Origin: Pseudomonas sp. 30_B
GTDB taxonomy: Bacteria > Pseudomonadota > Gammaproteobacteria > Pseudomonadales > Pseudomonadaceae
Direction: 5' to 3'
DNA length: 64,000 nucleotides
NCBI RefSeq assembly: GCF_017491605.1
Contig: NZ_JAFGYY010000025.1
Span: 19,267-83,266, forward strand
The notes under the pieces were generated by a model, which saw nothing but the letters and a program-made list of their open reading frames with translations, did not search any database and had not been told where the DNA came from. Below are positions 25,776 through 34,956 of this stretch, in pieces (positions within the stretch are counted from its first letter, which is position 1; each line of letters starts with the position of its first letter). Both the position numbers and the translations under genes were made by a program.

Positions 25776-27325
25776 GCAAGCGTCAGCCGATCGCCACCGG
25801 CTCGGAGTGGACCTTCGAGCTGATCCAGCAGTACGACCGCGAGATCAGTCGGCTCGCCGAACGCTATGCGCTGGACACCTACCCCAACCAGATCGAGGTG
25901 ATCACCGCCGAGCAGATGATGGACGCCTACGCCTCCGTCGGCATGCCCATCGGTTACAACCACTGGTCCTATGGCAAGCACTTCCTCAGCACGGAAAAGA
26001 ACTACAAGCGCGGCCAGATGGGTCTGGCCTACGAGATCGTGATCAACTCCGATCCGTGCATCGCCTACCTGATGGAAGAGAACACCCAATGCATGCAGGC
26101 GCTGGTGATCGCCCACGCCTGCTACGGGCACAACAGCTTCTTCAAGGGCAACTACCTGTTCCGCACCTGGACCGACGCCACCTCGATCATCGATTACCTG
26201 GTGTTCGCCAAGTCCTACATCAACAAGTGCGAGGAGCGTTACGGCATCGACGCCGTGGAGGACCTGCTGGACTCCTGCCACGCCCTGATGAACTACGGCG
26301 TCGACCGCTACAAGCGGCCCTACCCGATCTCCGCAGAGGAAGAGCGGCAGCGCCAGAAGGAGCGCGAGGAGCAGATCCAGCGCCAGGTCAACGACCTCTG
26401 GCGGACCATTCCCAAGGCCGGCGGCAAGGACAAGGAGCAGGCCCTGGCCCGCTACCCCAGCGAGCCGCAGGAGAACATCCTCTACTTCATCGAGAAGAAC
26501 GCGCCGCTGCTCGAACCCTGGCAGCGCGAAGTGGTGCGCATCGTGCGCAAGGTGGCGCAGTACTTCTACCCGCAGCGCCAGACCCAGGTGATGAACGAAG
26601 GCTGGGCGACCTTCTGGCACTACACCCTGATCAACGACCTCTACGACGAGGGCCTGGTCAGCGACGGCTTCATGATGGAGTTCCTCCAGTACCACACCAG
26701 CGTGGTCTACCAGCCCGGCTTCGACAGCCCTTACTACAGCGGCATCAACCCCTATGCGCTGGGCTTCGCCATGTACCGCGACATCCGCCGCATCTGCGAG
26801 AACCCTACAGAGGAGGACAAGCGCTGGTTCCCGGACATCGCCGGCAGCGACTGGCTGGCCACCCTGAAGTTCGCCATGAAGAGCTTCAAGGACGAGAGCT
26901 TCGTCCTGCAGTTCCTTTCGCCCAAGGTGATCCGCGAGTTCAAGCTGTTCAGTATCCTCGACGACGACCAGAAGGACGACCTGCTGGTCGACGCCATCCA
27001 CGACGACGACGGCTACCGCAAGATCCGCGAAACCCTGGCTGCGCAGTACAACCTCGGCAATCGCGAGCCGAACATCCAGATCTGGGATGTGGACCGCCGC
27101 GGCGACCGCTCGCTGACCCTGCGCCACCAGCAGCACGACCGCAAACCGCTGGGCGACTCCACCGACGACGTACTCAAGCACCTGCACCGCCTGTGGGGCT
27201 TCGACATCCACCTGGAAACCCTGCAGGGCGAGAACCTGGTCAACACCTTCCACATGCCCCCAAAGGGTGAACGCGACAGCGAGGAGGGATACCCGCGTCT
27301 TGACCTGATCATCCCACCCATTTGA
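25772..27325 (+). CDS. spoVR: SpoVR family protein (YcgB)
   Basis: This 517-residue protein begins at the ATG overlapping the yeaH stop (CATGAG). Family blocks include YNHWSYGKHF, HACYGHNSFFKGN (a metal-site-like His/Cys cluster) and MNEGWATFWHYT with a central HEXXH-like arrangement. In Bacillus, SpoVR affects spore cortex; in Gram-negatives it belongs to the prkA stress operon and its chemistry is undefined. Cotranscription with yeaH is clear from the overlap. Confidence 0.92.
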   Translation: MSKRQPIATGSEWTFELIQQYDREISRLAERYALDTYPNQIEVITAEQMMDAYASVGMPIGYNHWSYGKHFLSTEKNYKRGQMGLAYEIVINSDPCIAYLMEENTQCMQALVIAHACYGHNSFFKGNYLFRTWTDATSIIDYLVFAKSYINKCEERYGIDAVEDLLDSCHALMNYGVDRYKRPYPISAEEERQRQKEREEQIQRQVNDLWRTIPKAGGKDKEQALARYPSEPQENILYFIEKNAPLLEPWQREVVRIVRKVAQYFYPQRQTQVMNEGWATFWHYTLINDLYDEGLVSDGFMMEFLQYHTSVVYQPGFDSPYYSGINPYALGFAMYRDIRRICENPTEEDKRWFPDIAGSDWLATLKFAMKSFKDESFVLQFLSPKVIREFKLFSILDDDQKDDLLVDAIHDDDGYRKIRETLAAQYNLGNREPNIQIWDVDRRGDRSLTLRHQQHDRKPLGDSTDDVLKHLHRLWGFDIHLETLQGENLVNTFHMPPKGERDSEEGYPRLDLIIPPI

Positions 27326-27384
27326 TCGGTTGACCGGTGCATCGGACGGCTTCCAGCATGGCGAGACTCCCCGTGGAGATCGCC

Positions 27385-27894
27385 ATGCGCCTGTTCGCCA
27401 TCCTGCTGCTCTGCCTCGCCGTCGCCACCTGCACCAACCCGATGCCGCGCGCCCAGGTTTCCCATACCGCCGACGCACGGCTGTCCGGCCTGCACGACTT
27501 CCAGCTGATACCGCCGGAGAACGCCGTCGATGCCCTGCCCTACCGTAACCGCTACCCACCGATCAACGCCCAGGTGCGCCAAGGCCTGGTCGAGCGCGGC
27601 TACCGGGAAAGCGCCACGCCGCAGATCCGCGTCTACTACTGGCTGGCATTGCAGGACGCGCCGTTGGAGTTCAAGGTCGACGTGCCGCCGCCCGACCCGC
27701 TCGGCCCCTACCTCGCCATCCACCGCCTGCGTGACGAAACCGGAACTCTGCGCCTGCGGCTGACCGACATGCAGGAACAGGTGCTCTGGGAGGGTACCGT
27801 CAGCACCGGCCTGAGCCCCGCGCACGCGAGCGCCGCCCTGCTGCAGGACGCCATCGACGCGCTGCTGAAACAGATCCCCACCGCCACGCCATAG
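27385..27894 (+). CDS. Small exported protein, possible DUF4136-type lipoprotein
   Basis: This 169-residue protein starts at ATG 27385 after GGAGATCGCC. It has a hydrophobic N-terminus ending LAVATC; the cysteine would be the lipidation site, but threonine at -1 is not a good lipobox. The remainder (IRVYYWLALQDAPLEF, DPLGPYLA, LWEGTV) resembles the DUF4136 fold. It follows spoVR by 59 bases in the same direction and may be cotranscribed. Function is unknown. Confidence 0.6.
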   Translation: MRLFAILLLCLAVATCTNPMPRAQVSHTADARLSGLHDFQLIPPENAVDALPYRNRYPPINAQVRQGLVERGYRESATPQIRVYYWLALQDAPLEFKVDVPPPDPLGPYLAIHRLRDETGTLRLRLTDMQEQVLWEGTVSTGLSPAHASAALLQDAIDALLKQIPTATP

Positions 27895-28212
27895 CGCCAT
27901 GCATTACGCCCGCCGCCGTATGAGCAACTGTCTTTTGGGCTATTCGCTGCGCTTACCCTTCGGGCCGCACTGAAGTGCGTTCAGCGCAAGCGCTGTCCCG
28001 CGTTCGCGGGAGAGACGGTGTCGTGCATCGTCCCCAGCACACGTCATCCCCGCGAACGCGGGGAGCCAGAAAACAACGTAGAGCGGACTCCGTCCGCGAT
28101 AATCCTCGCAGCGGAGTTCTTCGCGAACGGAGTCCGCTCCTACGAAAGCCCGCCACGCTTGCCCCACCCGCCACAAACCCCGAAGCTATCCCCCAGAACA
28201 GGAGACAGCTTC
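27895..28212. repeat. Intergenic region with two inverted-repeat families
   Basis: This 318-bp gap holds no gene. It has CCCGCGTTCGCGGG (27997-28010) and CCCCGCGAACGCGGGG (28048-28063), then a REP pair (28079-28143) in which TAGAGCGGACTCCG faces CGGAGTCCGCTCCTA. The latter is the same family as the repeats at 29499, 53552 and 58905. Confidence 0.75.
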
Positions 28213-29442
28213 ATGCAGATCTACAAGGTGGGCGGCGCCGTGCGCGATCGCCTGCTCGGCATCCCCTTCAGCGACACCGACTGGGTCGTGGTCGGCGCCA
28301 GCGCCGACGACATGCTCGCCCAGGGCTACCGCCCGGTCGGCGCCGATTTCCCGGTCTTCCTCCACCCGAAAACCGGCGAGGAATACGCCCTGGCCCGCAC
28401 CGAACGGAAAAGCGGGCGCGGCTACGGCGGCTTCACCTTCTACGCCAGCCCCGACGTCACCCTGGAAGAAGACCTGATCCGCCGCGACCTCACCATCAAC
28501 GCCATGGCCGAGGACGATCAGGGCACGGTGGTCGACCCCTACGGCGGCCAGCAGGACCTCCAGGCACGACTGCTGCGTCACGTCTCCCCCGCCTTCGCCG
28601 AAGACCCGCTGCGCGTGCTGCGCGTCGCCCGCTTCGCCGCCCGCTACGCCCCGCAGGGCTTCTCCGTGGCGCCGGAAACCCTGGAGTTGATGCGCGAACT
28701 GTCCGAATCCGGCGAACTGGAAGCCCTGACCGCCGAACGCAGCTGGAAGGAAATCTCCCGCGCCCTGATGGAACCGCGCCCTGACGTGTTCATCCAGGTC
28801 CTGCGCGACTGCGGCGCGCTGGCCGTGCTGATGCCGGAAGTCGACGCGTTGTTCGGCGTACCGCAGCCGCCAGAACACCATCCGGAAGTGGACACCGGCG
28901 AGCACGTGCTGGCCGTGCTGCGCGAGTGCGCCAGGCGAGACCAGCCGCTGAGCGTACGCTGGGCCTGCCTGGTGCATGACCTGGGCAAGGGCAGGACGCG
29001 CGAGGCAGACTGGCCGAAACACCACGCCCATGAACACCTCGGCCTGCCGCTGATCGATGCGATCAACGCGCGCTTCAAGGTCCCGCGTGACTGCCAGGAA
29101 CTGGCGCGACTGGTCGGCGAGTACCACACCCATTGCCACCGCGCGCTGGAGCTGCGGCCGAACACGATTCTGGAGCTGCTGCAGTCCTTCGACATCTACC
29201 GCCGCCCACAGCGCTTCGAGGAGTTCCTCGCCGCCAGCGAGATGGACGCCCGTGGCCGCCATGGGCTGGAAGAGCGGGAATACCCGCAGGCGAACTACCT
29301 GCGCGGCGCGGCACAGGCCGCCCGCGAAGTCGCGGTGCAGCCGCTATTGGAGAAAGGATACAAGGGCGCCGAACTGGGCGAAGCCCTCAAGCGCGAGCGC
29401 CTGACAGCTCTGAAGGCCTACAAGGAAAACTACGCCGGCTAA
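28213..29442 (+). CDS. cca: tRNA CCA-adding enzyme with HD domain
   Basis: This 409-residue multifunctional enzyme adds or repairs the 3' CCA of tRNA. The class II nucleotidyltransferase motifs VGGAVRDRLLG and DTDWVV lie at the N-terminus, with RRDLTINAMA following. The C-terminal HD phosphohydrolase (VHDLGKG, HAHEHLG) marks the type found in enterics and Pseudomonas. The start at 28213 follows CAGGAGACAGC and begins at the conserved M-Q-I-Y-K-V-G-G-A. Confidence 0.94.
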   Translation: MQIYKVGGAVRDRLLGIPFSDTDWVVVGASADDMLAQGYRPVGADFPVFLHPKTGEEYALARTERKSGRGYGGFTFYASPDVTLEEDLIRRDLTINAMAEDDQGTVVDPYGGQQDLQARLLRHVSPAFAEDPLRVLRVARFAARYAPQGFSVAPETLELMRELSESGELEALTAERSWKEISRALMEPRPDVFIQVLRDCGALAVLMPEVDALFGVPQPPEHHPEVDTGEHVLAVLRECARRDQPLSVRWACLVHDLGKGRTREADWPKHHAHEHLGLPLIDAINARFKVPRDCQELARLVGEYHTHCHRALELRPNTILELLQSFDIYRRPQRFEEFLAASEMDARGRHGLEEREYPQANYLRGAAQAAREVAVQPLLEKGYKGAELGEALKRERLTALKAYKENYAG

Positions 29443-29448
29443 CCGTAG

Positions 29449-29476
29449 GGCGTATAACCGTTCGCGGTTATACGCC
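29449..29476. other. 12-bp perfect hairpin with UUCG loop after cca
   Basis: GGCGTATAACCG and its exact complement flank TTCG. There is no T-run on either side, so it may be an mRNA 3'-end stabiliser or a repeated intergenic palindrome rather than a true terminator. Confidence 0.5.
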
Positions 29477-29498
29477 GATTCACGGGAAGCCAGGCTCT

Positions 29499-29567
29499 TG
29501 TAGGAGCGGACTCCGTCCGCGATGAACCCACGTGCCGTGCGGATCGCGGACGAAGTCCGCTCCTACG
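29499..29567. repeat. REP inverted pair
   Basis: TGTAGGAGCGGACTCCGTCC on the left faces GGACGAAGTCCGCTCCTACG on the right, in the gap between convergent cca and folK. Confidence 0.8.
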
Positions 29568-29598
29568 ACTCGTTGCCCAACAGGACACCGCAGCAAGA

Positions 29599-30135
29599 TC
29601 AAGCCGCCGGATGCGCCTGGAGCAGCGTCGCCGGCGTCAGCTCCGTACCGCGCCATTGGAAGGGCACTGGCCAGAGCCGCTGGTCGATCCGCGCCTCGGC
29701 CCACAGCTCGGCAAAGCTGCGCTGCACACCCGGATGCTTCAGCTGCGGCGCCAGCAGCGACAGCGGCCAGAGCACGAAGGCATTCTTCAACACCTCGGCA
29801 CGCGGCAGTGTCAGGCCGTCGAACTCGCCGTGCAGGTCGCCATACAGCAGCACATCGATATCCAAGGGCAGCCCCTTGCGCTCCGGCGCATAGCGGCCGT
29901 TGTCCGCCTCGATGTGCTTCAGGCGCAGGCTCAGCTCTGCCAGCGGCAGGTCGGTACGCGCCACGATCACGAAGTTGTAGAAGGGGCCGCTGCGAATCCC
30001 CACCGGCTCGCTCTCGAATACCGGCGAGCAGTGGATATCCTCGAGGAAGCCGTCCAGCGCCTCGAGTCCGGCAAGCAGATGGCGCTCGCGCTCGAAGTTG
30101 CTGCCCAGCCCCAGGTAGACCGTCGTCAGCGGCAT
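29599..30135 (-). CDS. folK: 6-hydroxymethyl-dihydropterin pyrophosphokinase-like protein
   Basis: This 178-residue protein has the HPPK fold: TVYLGLGSNFERERHL at the start, FESEPVG, FYNFVIV, and the catalytic and metal-binding segment RKGLPLDIDVLLYGD followed by LPRAEVLKNAFVLWPL. It transfers pyrophosphate from ATP to 6-hydroxymethyl-dihydropterin in folate synthesis. Pseudomonas usually has a second, main FolK elsewhere. Its ATG at 30135 overlaps the end of folB by ten bases. Confidence 0.85.
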   Translation of the reverse strand: MPLTTVYLGLGSNFERERHLLAGLEALDGFLEDIHCSPVFESEPVGIRSGPFYNFVIVARTDLPLAELSLRLKHIEADNGRYAPERKGLPLDIDVLLYGDLHGEFDGLTLPRAEVLKNAFVLWPLSLLAPQLKHPGVQRSFAELWAEARIDQRLWPVPFQWRGTELTPATLLQAHPAA

Positions 30136-30479
30136 CCGCGTTCGATCTCCACACCCACGCCGATAGCCGCCGCAACGGCGCCGGGCTTGGTGACCTTGAG
30201 GCGCAGCCACTGAATGCCGAACTCCGTCATCAGCAGCGCGGCCAGGCGCTCGGCAAAGGTTTCCACCAGCTGGAAATGCGCGTCACGGGCGAACGCCATC
30301 ACGCGCTCGGAGAGCACGGCGTAGTCCAGGGCCTTGGCGATGTCGTCGTCGGCCGCTGCCGGGCGGTTGTCCCAACCCAGCGTCAGGTCCAGGCGCAGGC
30401 ACTGCCGGATACCCCGTTCCCAGTCGTAGACGCCGATCACGGTGTCCACTTCCAGCCCCTCGATGAAAACTCTGTCCAC
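30126..30479 (-). CDS. folB: Dihydroneopterin aldolase
   Basis: This 117-residue enzyme converts dihydroneopterin to 6-hydroxymethyl-dihydropterin, the substrate of the FolK protein encoded next. The start is taken as GTG 30479, giving (M)DRVFIEGLEV, which lines up with the M-D-I-V-F-I-E start of E. coli FolB; GGAG lies ten bases upstream. An ATG at 30488 is an alternative. The conserved GVYDWERGIRQ, YAVLSERV, LVETFAERLA and KPGAV motifs are visible. Confidence 0.88.
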   Translation of the reverse strand: MDRVFIEGLEVDTVIGVYDWERGIRQCLRLDLTLGWDNRPAAADDDIAKALDYAVLSERVMAFARDAHFQLVETFAERLAALLMTEFGIQWLRLKVTKPGAVAAAIGVGVEIERGCR

Positions 30480-30559
30480 TGACTGCATGCTCCAAGGCGA
30501 CACGACAAGCGGCCGGCGCCCCGTTAGAATCGGAAACGACCTCGTCTCCGGTGGAAACC

Positions 30560-31129
30560 ATGTTCTGGTTCTTGGCGATCCTCGCCTACCTGCTCGGATC
30601 ACTGTCCTTCGCGGTACTCCTCAGTCGCCTGTTCGGCACCGCCGACCCGCGCGCCAGCGGCTCGGGCAACCCCGGCGCCACCAACATGCTGCGCCTGGCC
30701 GGCAAGAAGATCGCCATCCTCACCCTGCTCGGCGACCTCGCCAAGGGGCTGATTTCCGTCCTCGTCGCCCGCCTGATCGGCCTGACCGACATGGAGCAGG
30801 CCTGGGTCGGCCTGGCGGCGGTAATCGGCCACCTCTACCCGCTGTACTTCAATTTCCGTGGCGGTAAGGGCGTCGCCACCGCCGCCGGCATGCTGCTGGC
30901 GCTCTACCCGCCCGCCGCGCTCCTCGCTGCAGCGGCCTGGCTGGTCACCTTCAAGCTCTCACGCACCAGCTCGCTCGCATCCCTGGTCGCGACCCCGCTG
31001 ACCCTGCCGCTGCTGGCCTGGCAGGAGCCGTCGGCGTTGCTGCCGATGACCGTGCTCACCGGCCTGATCGTCTGGCGTCACCGCAGCAACCTGCGCGATC
31101 TCATCGCCGGACGCGAACGGCACTTCTGA
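30560..31129 (+). CDS. plsY: Acyl-phosphate glycerol-3-phosphate acyltransferase
   Basis: This 189-residue inner-membrane protein has five hydrophobic segments. It acylates glycerol-3-phosphate from acyl-phosphate, the first step of phospholipid synthesis. The PlsY signatures SGNPGATNMLR, GHLYPLYFNFRGGKGVAT and the C-terminal IVWRHRSNLRDL are all present. The ATG at 30560 follows CCGGTGG. It is divergent from folB with an 80-bp gap. Confidence 0.94.
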   Translation: MFWFLAILAYLLGSLSFAVLLSRLFGTADPRASGSGNPGATNMLRLAGKKIAILTLLGDLAKGLISVLVARLIGLTDMEQAWVGLAAVIGHLYPLYFNFRGGKGVATAAGMLLALYPPAALLAAAAWLVTFKLSRTSSLASLVATPLTLPLLAWQEPSALLPMTVLTGLIVWRHRSNLRDLIAGRERHF

Positions 31130-31164
31130 TCCACCAGCTTCCTGTCCGGCAAACCGCGCTGCAA

Positions 31165-31200
31165 GCGAAAAAACGGCCCATGCCGCTCAGAGCATGTGCC
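31165..31200 (-). terminator. Probable terminator of tsaD
   Basis: On the minus strand an imperfect GC-rich hairpin (CGGCACATGCT ... AGCGGCATGGGCCG) is followed by TTTTTT just after tsaD. It may also end plsY transcripts from the other side. Confidence 0.5.
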
Positions 31201-31222
31201 GCGTCGTTTGCAGCGTCATTAT

Positions 31223-32248
31223 TCAGATCGCCGGCAGCGACTCCATTGGCCAGCGCGCCTGCACGCCGATCGACGGACCATCCTTCTGCCCGGCCAGCAA
31301 CCGCTGGCAGCCAGCATAGGCGATCATCGCGCCGTTATCGGTGCAGAAGCGCGGACGGGCGTAGAACACCTGGCCCTTCATCTCACCGAGCATCTTTTCC
31401 AGATGCTGGCGCAGCGCCTGGTTGGCACTCACACCACCGGCGATCACCAGGCTTTTCAGGTGCGTCTGCTTGAGCGCGCGGCGGCACTTGATGGTCAGGG
31501 TCTCCACCACCGCCGTCTGGAACGCCAGGGCGATATCGCAGCGGGTCTGCTCGCTGTCGTCACCGGCTTCGACGCAACGCTGCCAGGTGTTCAGGGCGAA
31601 GGTCTTGAGGCCGCTGAAGCTGAAATCGAGGCCGGGACGGTCGGTCATCGGCCGAGGGAAGACAAAGCGACCAGCGGTGCCGCTCGCGGCCAGGCGTGCG
31701 ATCTCGGGGCCACCGGGATAGGCAAGACCGAGCAGTTTGGCGGTCTTGTCGAAGGCCTCGCCGGCAGCGTCGTCCACGGACTCACCGAGAACCTGGTAAC
31801 GGCCGATGCCATCCACGCGCACCAGTTGGGTATGGCCACCGGAGACCAACAAGGCGACGAACGGAAACTGCGGCGGCTGCTCTTCCAGCATCGGCGCCAG
31901 CAAGTGGCCTTCCATATGGTGCACGCCGACGGCCGGCACACCCCAGGCGAACGCCATGGCCTGTGCGCAGGATGCGCCGACCAGCAGCGCGCCCACCAGG
32001 CCGGGGCCGGCGGTGTAGGCAATGGCGTCGATGTTCTCGGCCGTGCAGCCGGACTCGTCCAGCACCTGGCGGATCAGCGGCAGCATGCGCTTGACGTGGT
32101 CACGGGAGGCCAGCTCGGGGACCACGCCGCCGTACAGGCGGTGCAGGTCGATCTGGCTGAACAGCGCGTCGGCCAGAAGACCCTTTTCGCTGTCGTAAAG
32201 TGCGACGCCGGTCTCGTCGCAGGAGGTTTCCAACCCCAGCACTAGCAT
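31223..32248 (-). CDS. tsaD: tRNA N6-threonylcarbamoyladenosine transferase
   Basis: This 341-residue protein is the catalytic subunit that transfers the threonylcarbamoyl group onto A37 of ANN-decoding tRNAs, with TsaB and TsaE. The start LGLETSCDETG, the metal-binding His111 and His115 in HHMEGH, and the nucleotide-site VSGGHTQL are present. It is divergent from rpsU, as in most gamma-proteobacteria. Confidence 0.96.
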   Translation of the reverse strand: MLVLGLETSCDETGVALYDSEKGLLADALFSQIDLHRLYGGVVPELASRDHVKRMLPLIRQVLDESGCTAENIDAIAYTAGPGLVGALLVGASCAQAMAFAWGVPAVGVHHMEGHLLAPMLEEQPPQFPFVALLVSGGHTQLVRVDGIGRYQVLGESVDDAAGEAFDKTAKLLGLAYPGGPEIARLAASGTAGRFVFPRPMTDRPGLDFSFSGLKTFALNTWQRCVEAGDDSEQTRCDIALAFQTAVVETLTIKCRRALKQTHLKSLVIAGGVSANQALRQHLEKMLGEMKGQVFYARPRFCTDNGAMIAYAGCQRLLAGQKDGPSIGVQARWPMESLPAI

Positions 32249-32336
32249 GGGTTCGAGCCTTTATTCTGGGCAAATTTGAAGCCGCGCATCATAATCGGCG
32301 GCTTGGCTTCGGACCAGCGCTTTTCGATCGGAGGCT

Positions 32337-32365
32337 TTGCATTCCTTCGCCCGAACGTTTAATAT
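32337..32365 (+). promoter_or_regulatory. Promoter of the rpsU-dnaG-rpoD operon
   Basis: TTGCAT, a 17-base spacer and TAATAT fit a sigma-70 promoter. It lies 84 bases upstream of rpsU in the gap shared with tsaD. Confidence 0.6.
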
Positions 32366-32449
32366 CCGCAACCCTTGAAAACCGCCGACTCCCGAACCAA
32401 CTGTCAGGAGCGCGATAAACCCCCGGTAATCATTGAAGGTACGACCTGG

Positions 32450-32665
32450 ATGCCCGCCGTCAAAGTTAAAGAGAACGAACCCTTCGACGTAGCCCTGCGT
32501 CGTTTCAAGCGCTCCTGCGAAAAAGCAGGCGTACTGGCCGAAGTCCGTAGCCGCGAGTTCTACGAAAAGCCGACCGCCGAGCGTAAGCGCAAGGCCGCTG
32601 CCGCTGTTAAGCGTCACGCCAAGAAAGTGCAGCGCGAGCAGCGCCGCCGCGAGCGCCTGTACTGA
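32450..32665 (+). CDS. rpsU: 30S ribosomal protein S21
   Basis: The very basic 71-residue protein begins PAVKVKENEPFDVALRRFKR and ends RREQ/RRRERLY-like, the full S21 length. It sits on the 30S platform near the anti-Shine-Dalgarno region and supports initiation. The start at 32450 is the only ATG giving the conserved N-terminus. It is the first gene of the macromolecular-synthesis operon. Confidence 0.97.
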   Translation: MPAVKVKENEPFDVALRRFKRSCEKAGVLAEVRSREFYEKPTAERKRKAAAAVKRHAKKVQREQRRRERLY

Positions 32666-32741
32666 GTTACAGCGCTTCGTCGCACGCTTTCCGCATCGCC
32701 CGGCCCACTCGCCGGGCGAGTGCCTGAAACAAGGCACAAAT

Positions 32742-32776
32742 ACTCCGATTCGCGTTCGCGAACTTCGGAGTTTTTT
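32742..32776 (+). terminator. Attenuating terminator between rpsU and dnaG
   Basis: ACTCCG/CGGAGT with an inner TTCGCG/CGCGAA stem is followed by TTTTTT. It lies 77 bases after rpsU. A leaky terminator here is the classic way S21 is made in excess over primase. Confidence 0.85.
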
Positions 32777-32861
32777 GCTTTTCCAGCCCATGCTTATTTT
32801 GCAAGCCCACGACTAGCCGCCCGCGGCTATGCTTGGGTCCACCCTGCGTCCCGATGAGTCT

Positions 32862-34877
32862 ATGGCCGGCCTGATTCCACAATCCTTCATCGATGACCTG
32901 CTCAACCGCACCGACATTCTCGATGTGGTGAGTTCGCGCATCCAGCTGAAGAAGACCGGCAAGAACTACAGCGCCTGCTGCCCGTTCCACAAGGAGAAGA
33001 CCCCCTCCTTCACCGTCAGCTCCGACAAGCAGTTCTACTACTGCTTCGGCTGCGGCGCCGGCGGCAACGCGCTCGGCTTCATCATGGACCACGACCAGCT
33101 GGACTTCGTCCAGGCCGTCGAGGACCTGGCCAAGCGCGCTGGCATGGACGTCCCCCGCGAGGAAGGCCGGCGCGGCAACAAGCCCCGCCAACCGGTCGAC
33201 TCGCCGCTCTACCCGCTGCTTTCCGCCGCTGCCGATTTCTACCGCCAGGCGCTGAAAAGCCACCCGGCGCGCAAGGCCGCGGTGGAATACCTCAAGGGCC
33301 GCGGCCTGACCGGCGAGATCGCCCGCGACTTCGGCCTGGGCTTCGCACCGCCGGGCTGGGACAACCTGCTGAAGAACCTGGGCGGCGACAGCCTGCAGCT
33401 CAAGGCCATGCTCGACGCAGGCCTGCTGGTGGAAAACCCAGACAGCGGCAAGCGCTACGACCGCTTCCGCGACCGGGTGATCTTCCCCATCCGCGACAGC
33501 CGCGGCCGGGTAATCGCCTTCGGCGGCCGGGTACTGGGCGACGACAAGCCGAAATACCTGAACTCGCCGGAAACCCCGGTCTTCCATAAAGGCCAGGAGC
33601 TCTATGGCCTGTACGAGGCGCGGAAGAACAACCGGGATCTCGACGAGATCATGGTGGTCGAAGGCTACATGGACGTCATCGCCCTGGCGCAACAGGGCAT
33701 CCGCAACGCGGTGGCCACCCTGGGCACCGCCACCAGCGAAGAACACATCAAGCGCCTGTTCCGCATCGTGCCGAACATCCTGTTCTGCTTCGACGGCGAC
33801 CAGGCGGGTCGTAATGCGGCCTGGCGCGCACTGGAATCGGCGCTGAGCAACCTGCAGGACGGGCGCAAGGTGCGCTTCCTGTTTCTGCCCGAAGGTGAAG
33901 ACCCGGACAGCCTGGTCCGCGCCGAAGGCCCGGACGCATTCCGCGCCCGCCTCGCCCACCAGGCGCAACCGCTGGCGGACTACTTCTTCCAGCAATTAAC
34001 CCAGGAAGCCGATCCCAGCACACTGGAGGGCAAGGCGCACCTTGCAACCCTGGCCGGCCCGCTGCTGGAGAAGATCCCGGGCAACACCCTGCGCCTGCTG
34101 ATGCGCCAGCGCCTGGGCGAGATCACCGGTCTGTCGAGCGACGCGCTCAATCAGATCAGCGCACCACGCTCCGGACATTCCGGTCATGCCGGCCATTCCG
34201 CCGCTGCGCCCTCGCACGGCCCGGATCAGCACGCCCACGAATACGCCGACTACGACATGGGCCAGTTCGCCGACCACGGCGACAGCCACTACCAGGATGC
34301 CTCGAACTATTTCGAAGCGCCGAAGGACTTCTCCGCCGGCCATGGCGGCGGCAAACCGGGCAAGAAGCCCTGGAAAGGCGATCGCAAATGGGATGGCAAG
34401 GGCCGCAAAGGCGACTTCACGCCGCGCCAGCCGCGCACCGAAATCAGCGTCGAATCACCGACCCTGACCGCCCTGCGCACCCTGCTGCACCACCCGCAAC
34501 TGGCGCAGAAGGTCGAGGATGCCAGCCATTTCGCCAACGAAGGCCAGACTTACTCGCAGCTGCTGGCGGCCCTGGTCGAAGCGCTGCAGAAGAACCCCAG
34601 CCAACGCTCGATGCACCTGATCGCGCGCTGGCACGGAACCCCGCAAGGACGCCTGCTACAGGTCCTGGCGGAAAAGGAATGGTTGATCGGCCAGGACAAT
34701 CTTGAAAAGCAGTTCTTCGACACCATTACTACACTTGCACACAATCAACTGCACAGCAGCCGCGAAGCGCGTCTGCGTAGCGTGTTGCAGAAGAGCCCCA
34801 GTGAACTGACCGACGATGAGAAAGCCCTGCTGCGAGAGCACATCAGCTCCCCCTCGTCACCAGGCGCCCAGAGCTGA
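32862..34877 (+). CDS. dnaG: DNA primase
   Basis: This 671-residue primase makes RNA primers at the replication fork. The zinc-binding domain has Cys40, His43, Cys61 and Cys64 (CCPFHKEKTPSF ... YYCFGCGAGG). The TOPRIM core includes VVEGYMDV and FDGDQAGR. A low-complexity His/Gly/Lys-rich linker (about 430-530) separates it from the C-terminal DnaB-binding domain. The start at 32862 begins M-A-G-L-I-P; an ATG 33 bases earlier is unlikely. Confidence 0.95.
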   Translation: MAGLIPQSFIDDLLNRTDILDVVSSRIQLKKTGKNYSACCPFHKEKTPSFTVSSDKQFYYCFGCGAGGNALGFIMDHDQLDFVQAVEDLAKRAGMDVPREEGRRGNKPRQPVDSPLYPLLSAAADFYRQALKSHPARKAAVEYLKGRGLTGEIARDFGLGFAPPGWDNLLKNLGGDSLQLKAMLDAGLLVENPDSGKRYDRFRDRVIFPIRDSRGRVIAFGGRVLGDDKPKYLNSPETPVFHKGQELYGLYEARKNNRDLDEIMVVEGYMDVIALAQQGIRNAVATLGTATSEEHIKRLFRIVPNILFCFDGDQAGRNAAWRALESALSNLQDGRKVRFLFLPEGEDPDSLVRAEGPDAFRARLAHQAQPLADYFFQQLTQEADPSTLEGKAHLATLAGPLLEKIPGNTLRLLMRQRLGEITGLSSDALNQISAPRSGHSGHAGHSAAAPSHGPDQHAHEYADYDMGQFADHGDSHYQDASNYFEAPKDFSAGHGGGKPGKKPWKGDRKWDGKGRKGDFTPRQPRTEISVESPTLTALRTLLHHPQLAQKVEDASHFANEGQTYSQLLAALVEALQKNPSQRSMHLIARWHGTPQGRLLQVLAEKEWLIGQDNLEKQFFDTITTLAHNQLHSSREARLRSVLQKSPSELTDDEKALLREHISSPSSPGAQS

Positions 34878-34900
34878 ACTGGCGCCTGAAGCCTCGAATC

Positions 34901-34909
34901 TGGTATAAT
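34901..34909 (+). promoter_or_regulatory. Internal promoter for rpoD
   Basis: TGG-TATAAT is an extended -10 with a consensus hexamer, 47 bases upstream of rpoD in the dnaG-rpoD gap. No good -35 is seen, as is usual for extended -10 promoters. It would allow rpoD to be expressed separately from dnaG. Confidence 0.55.
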
Positions 34910-34956
34910 CCTCGGCTTAATTTCAGCCCGCCAAGACCTTCAGTGGATAGGGTGTT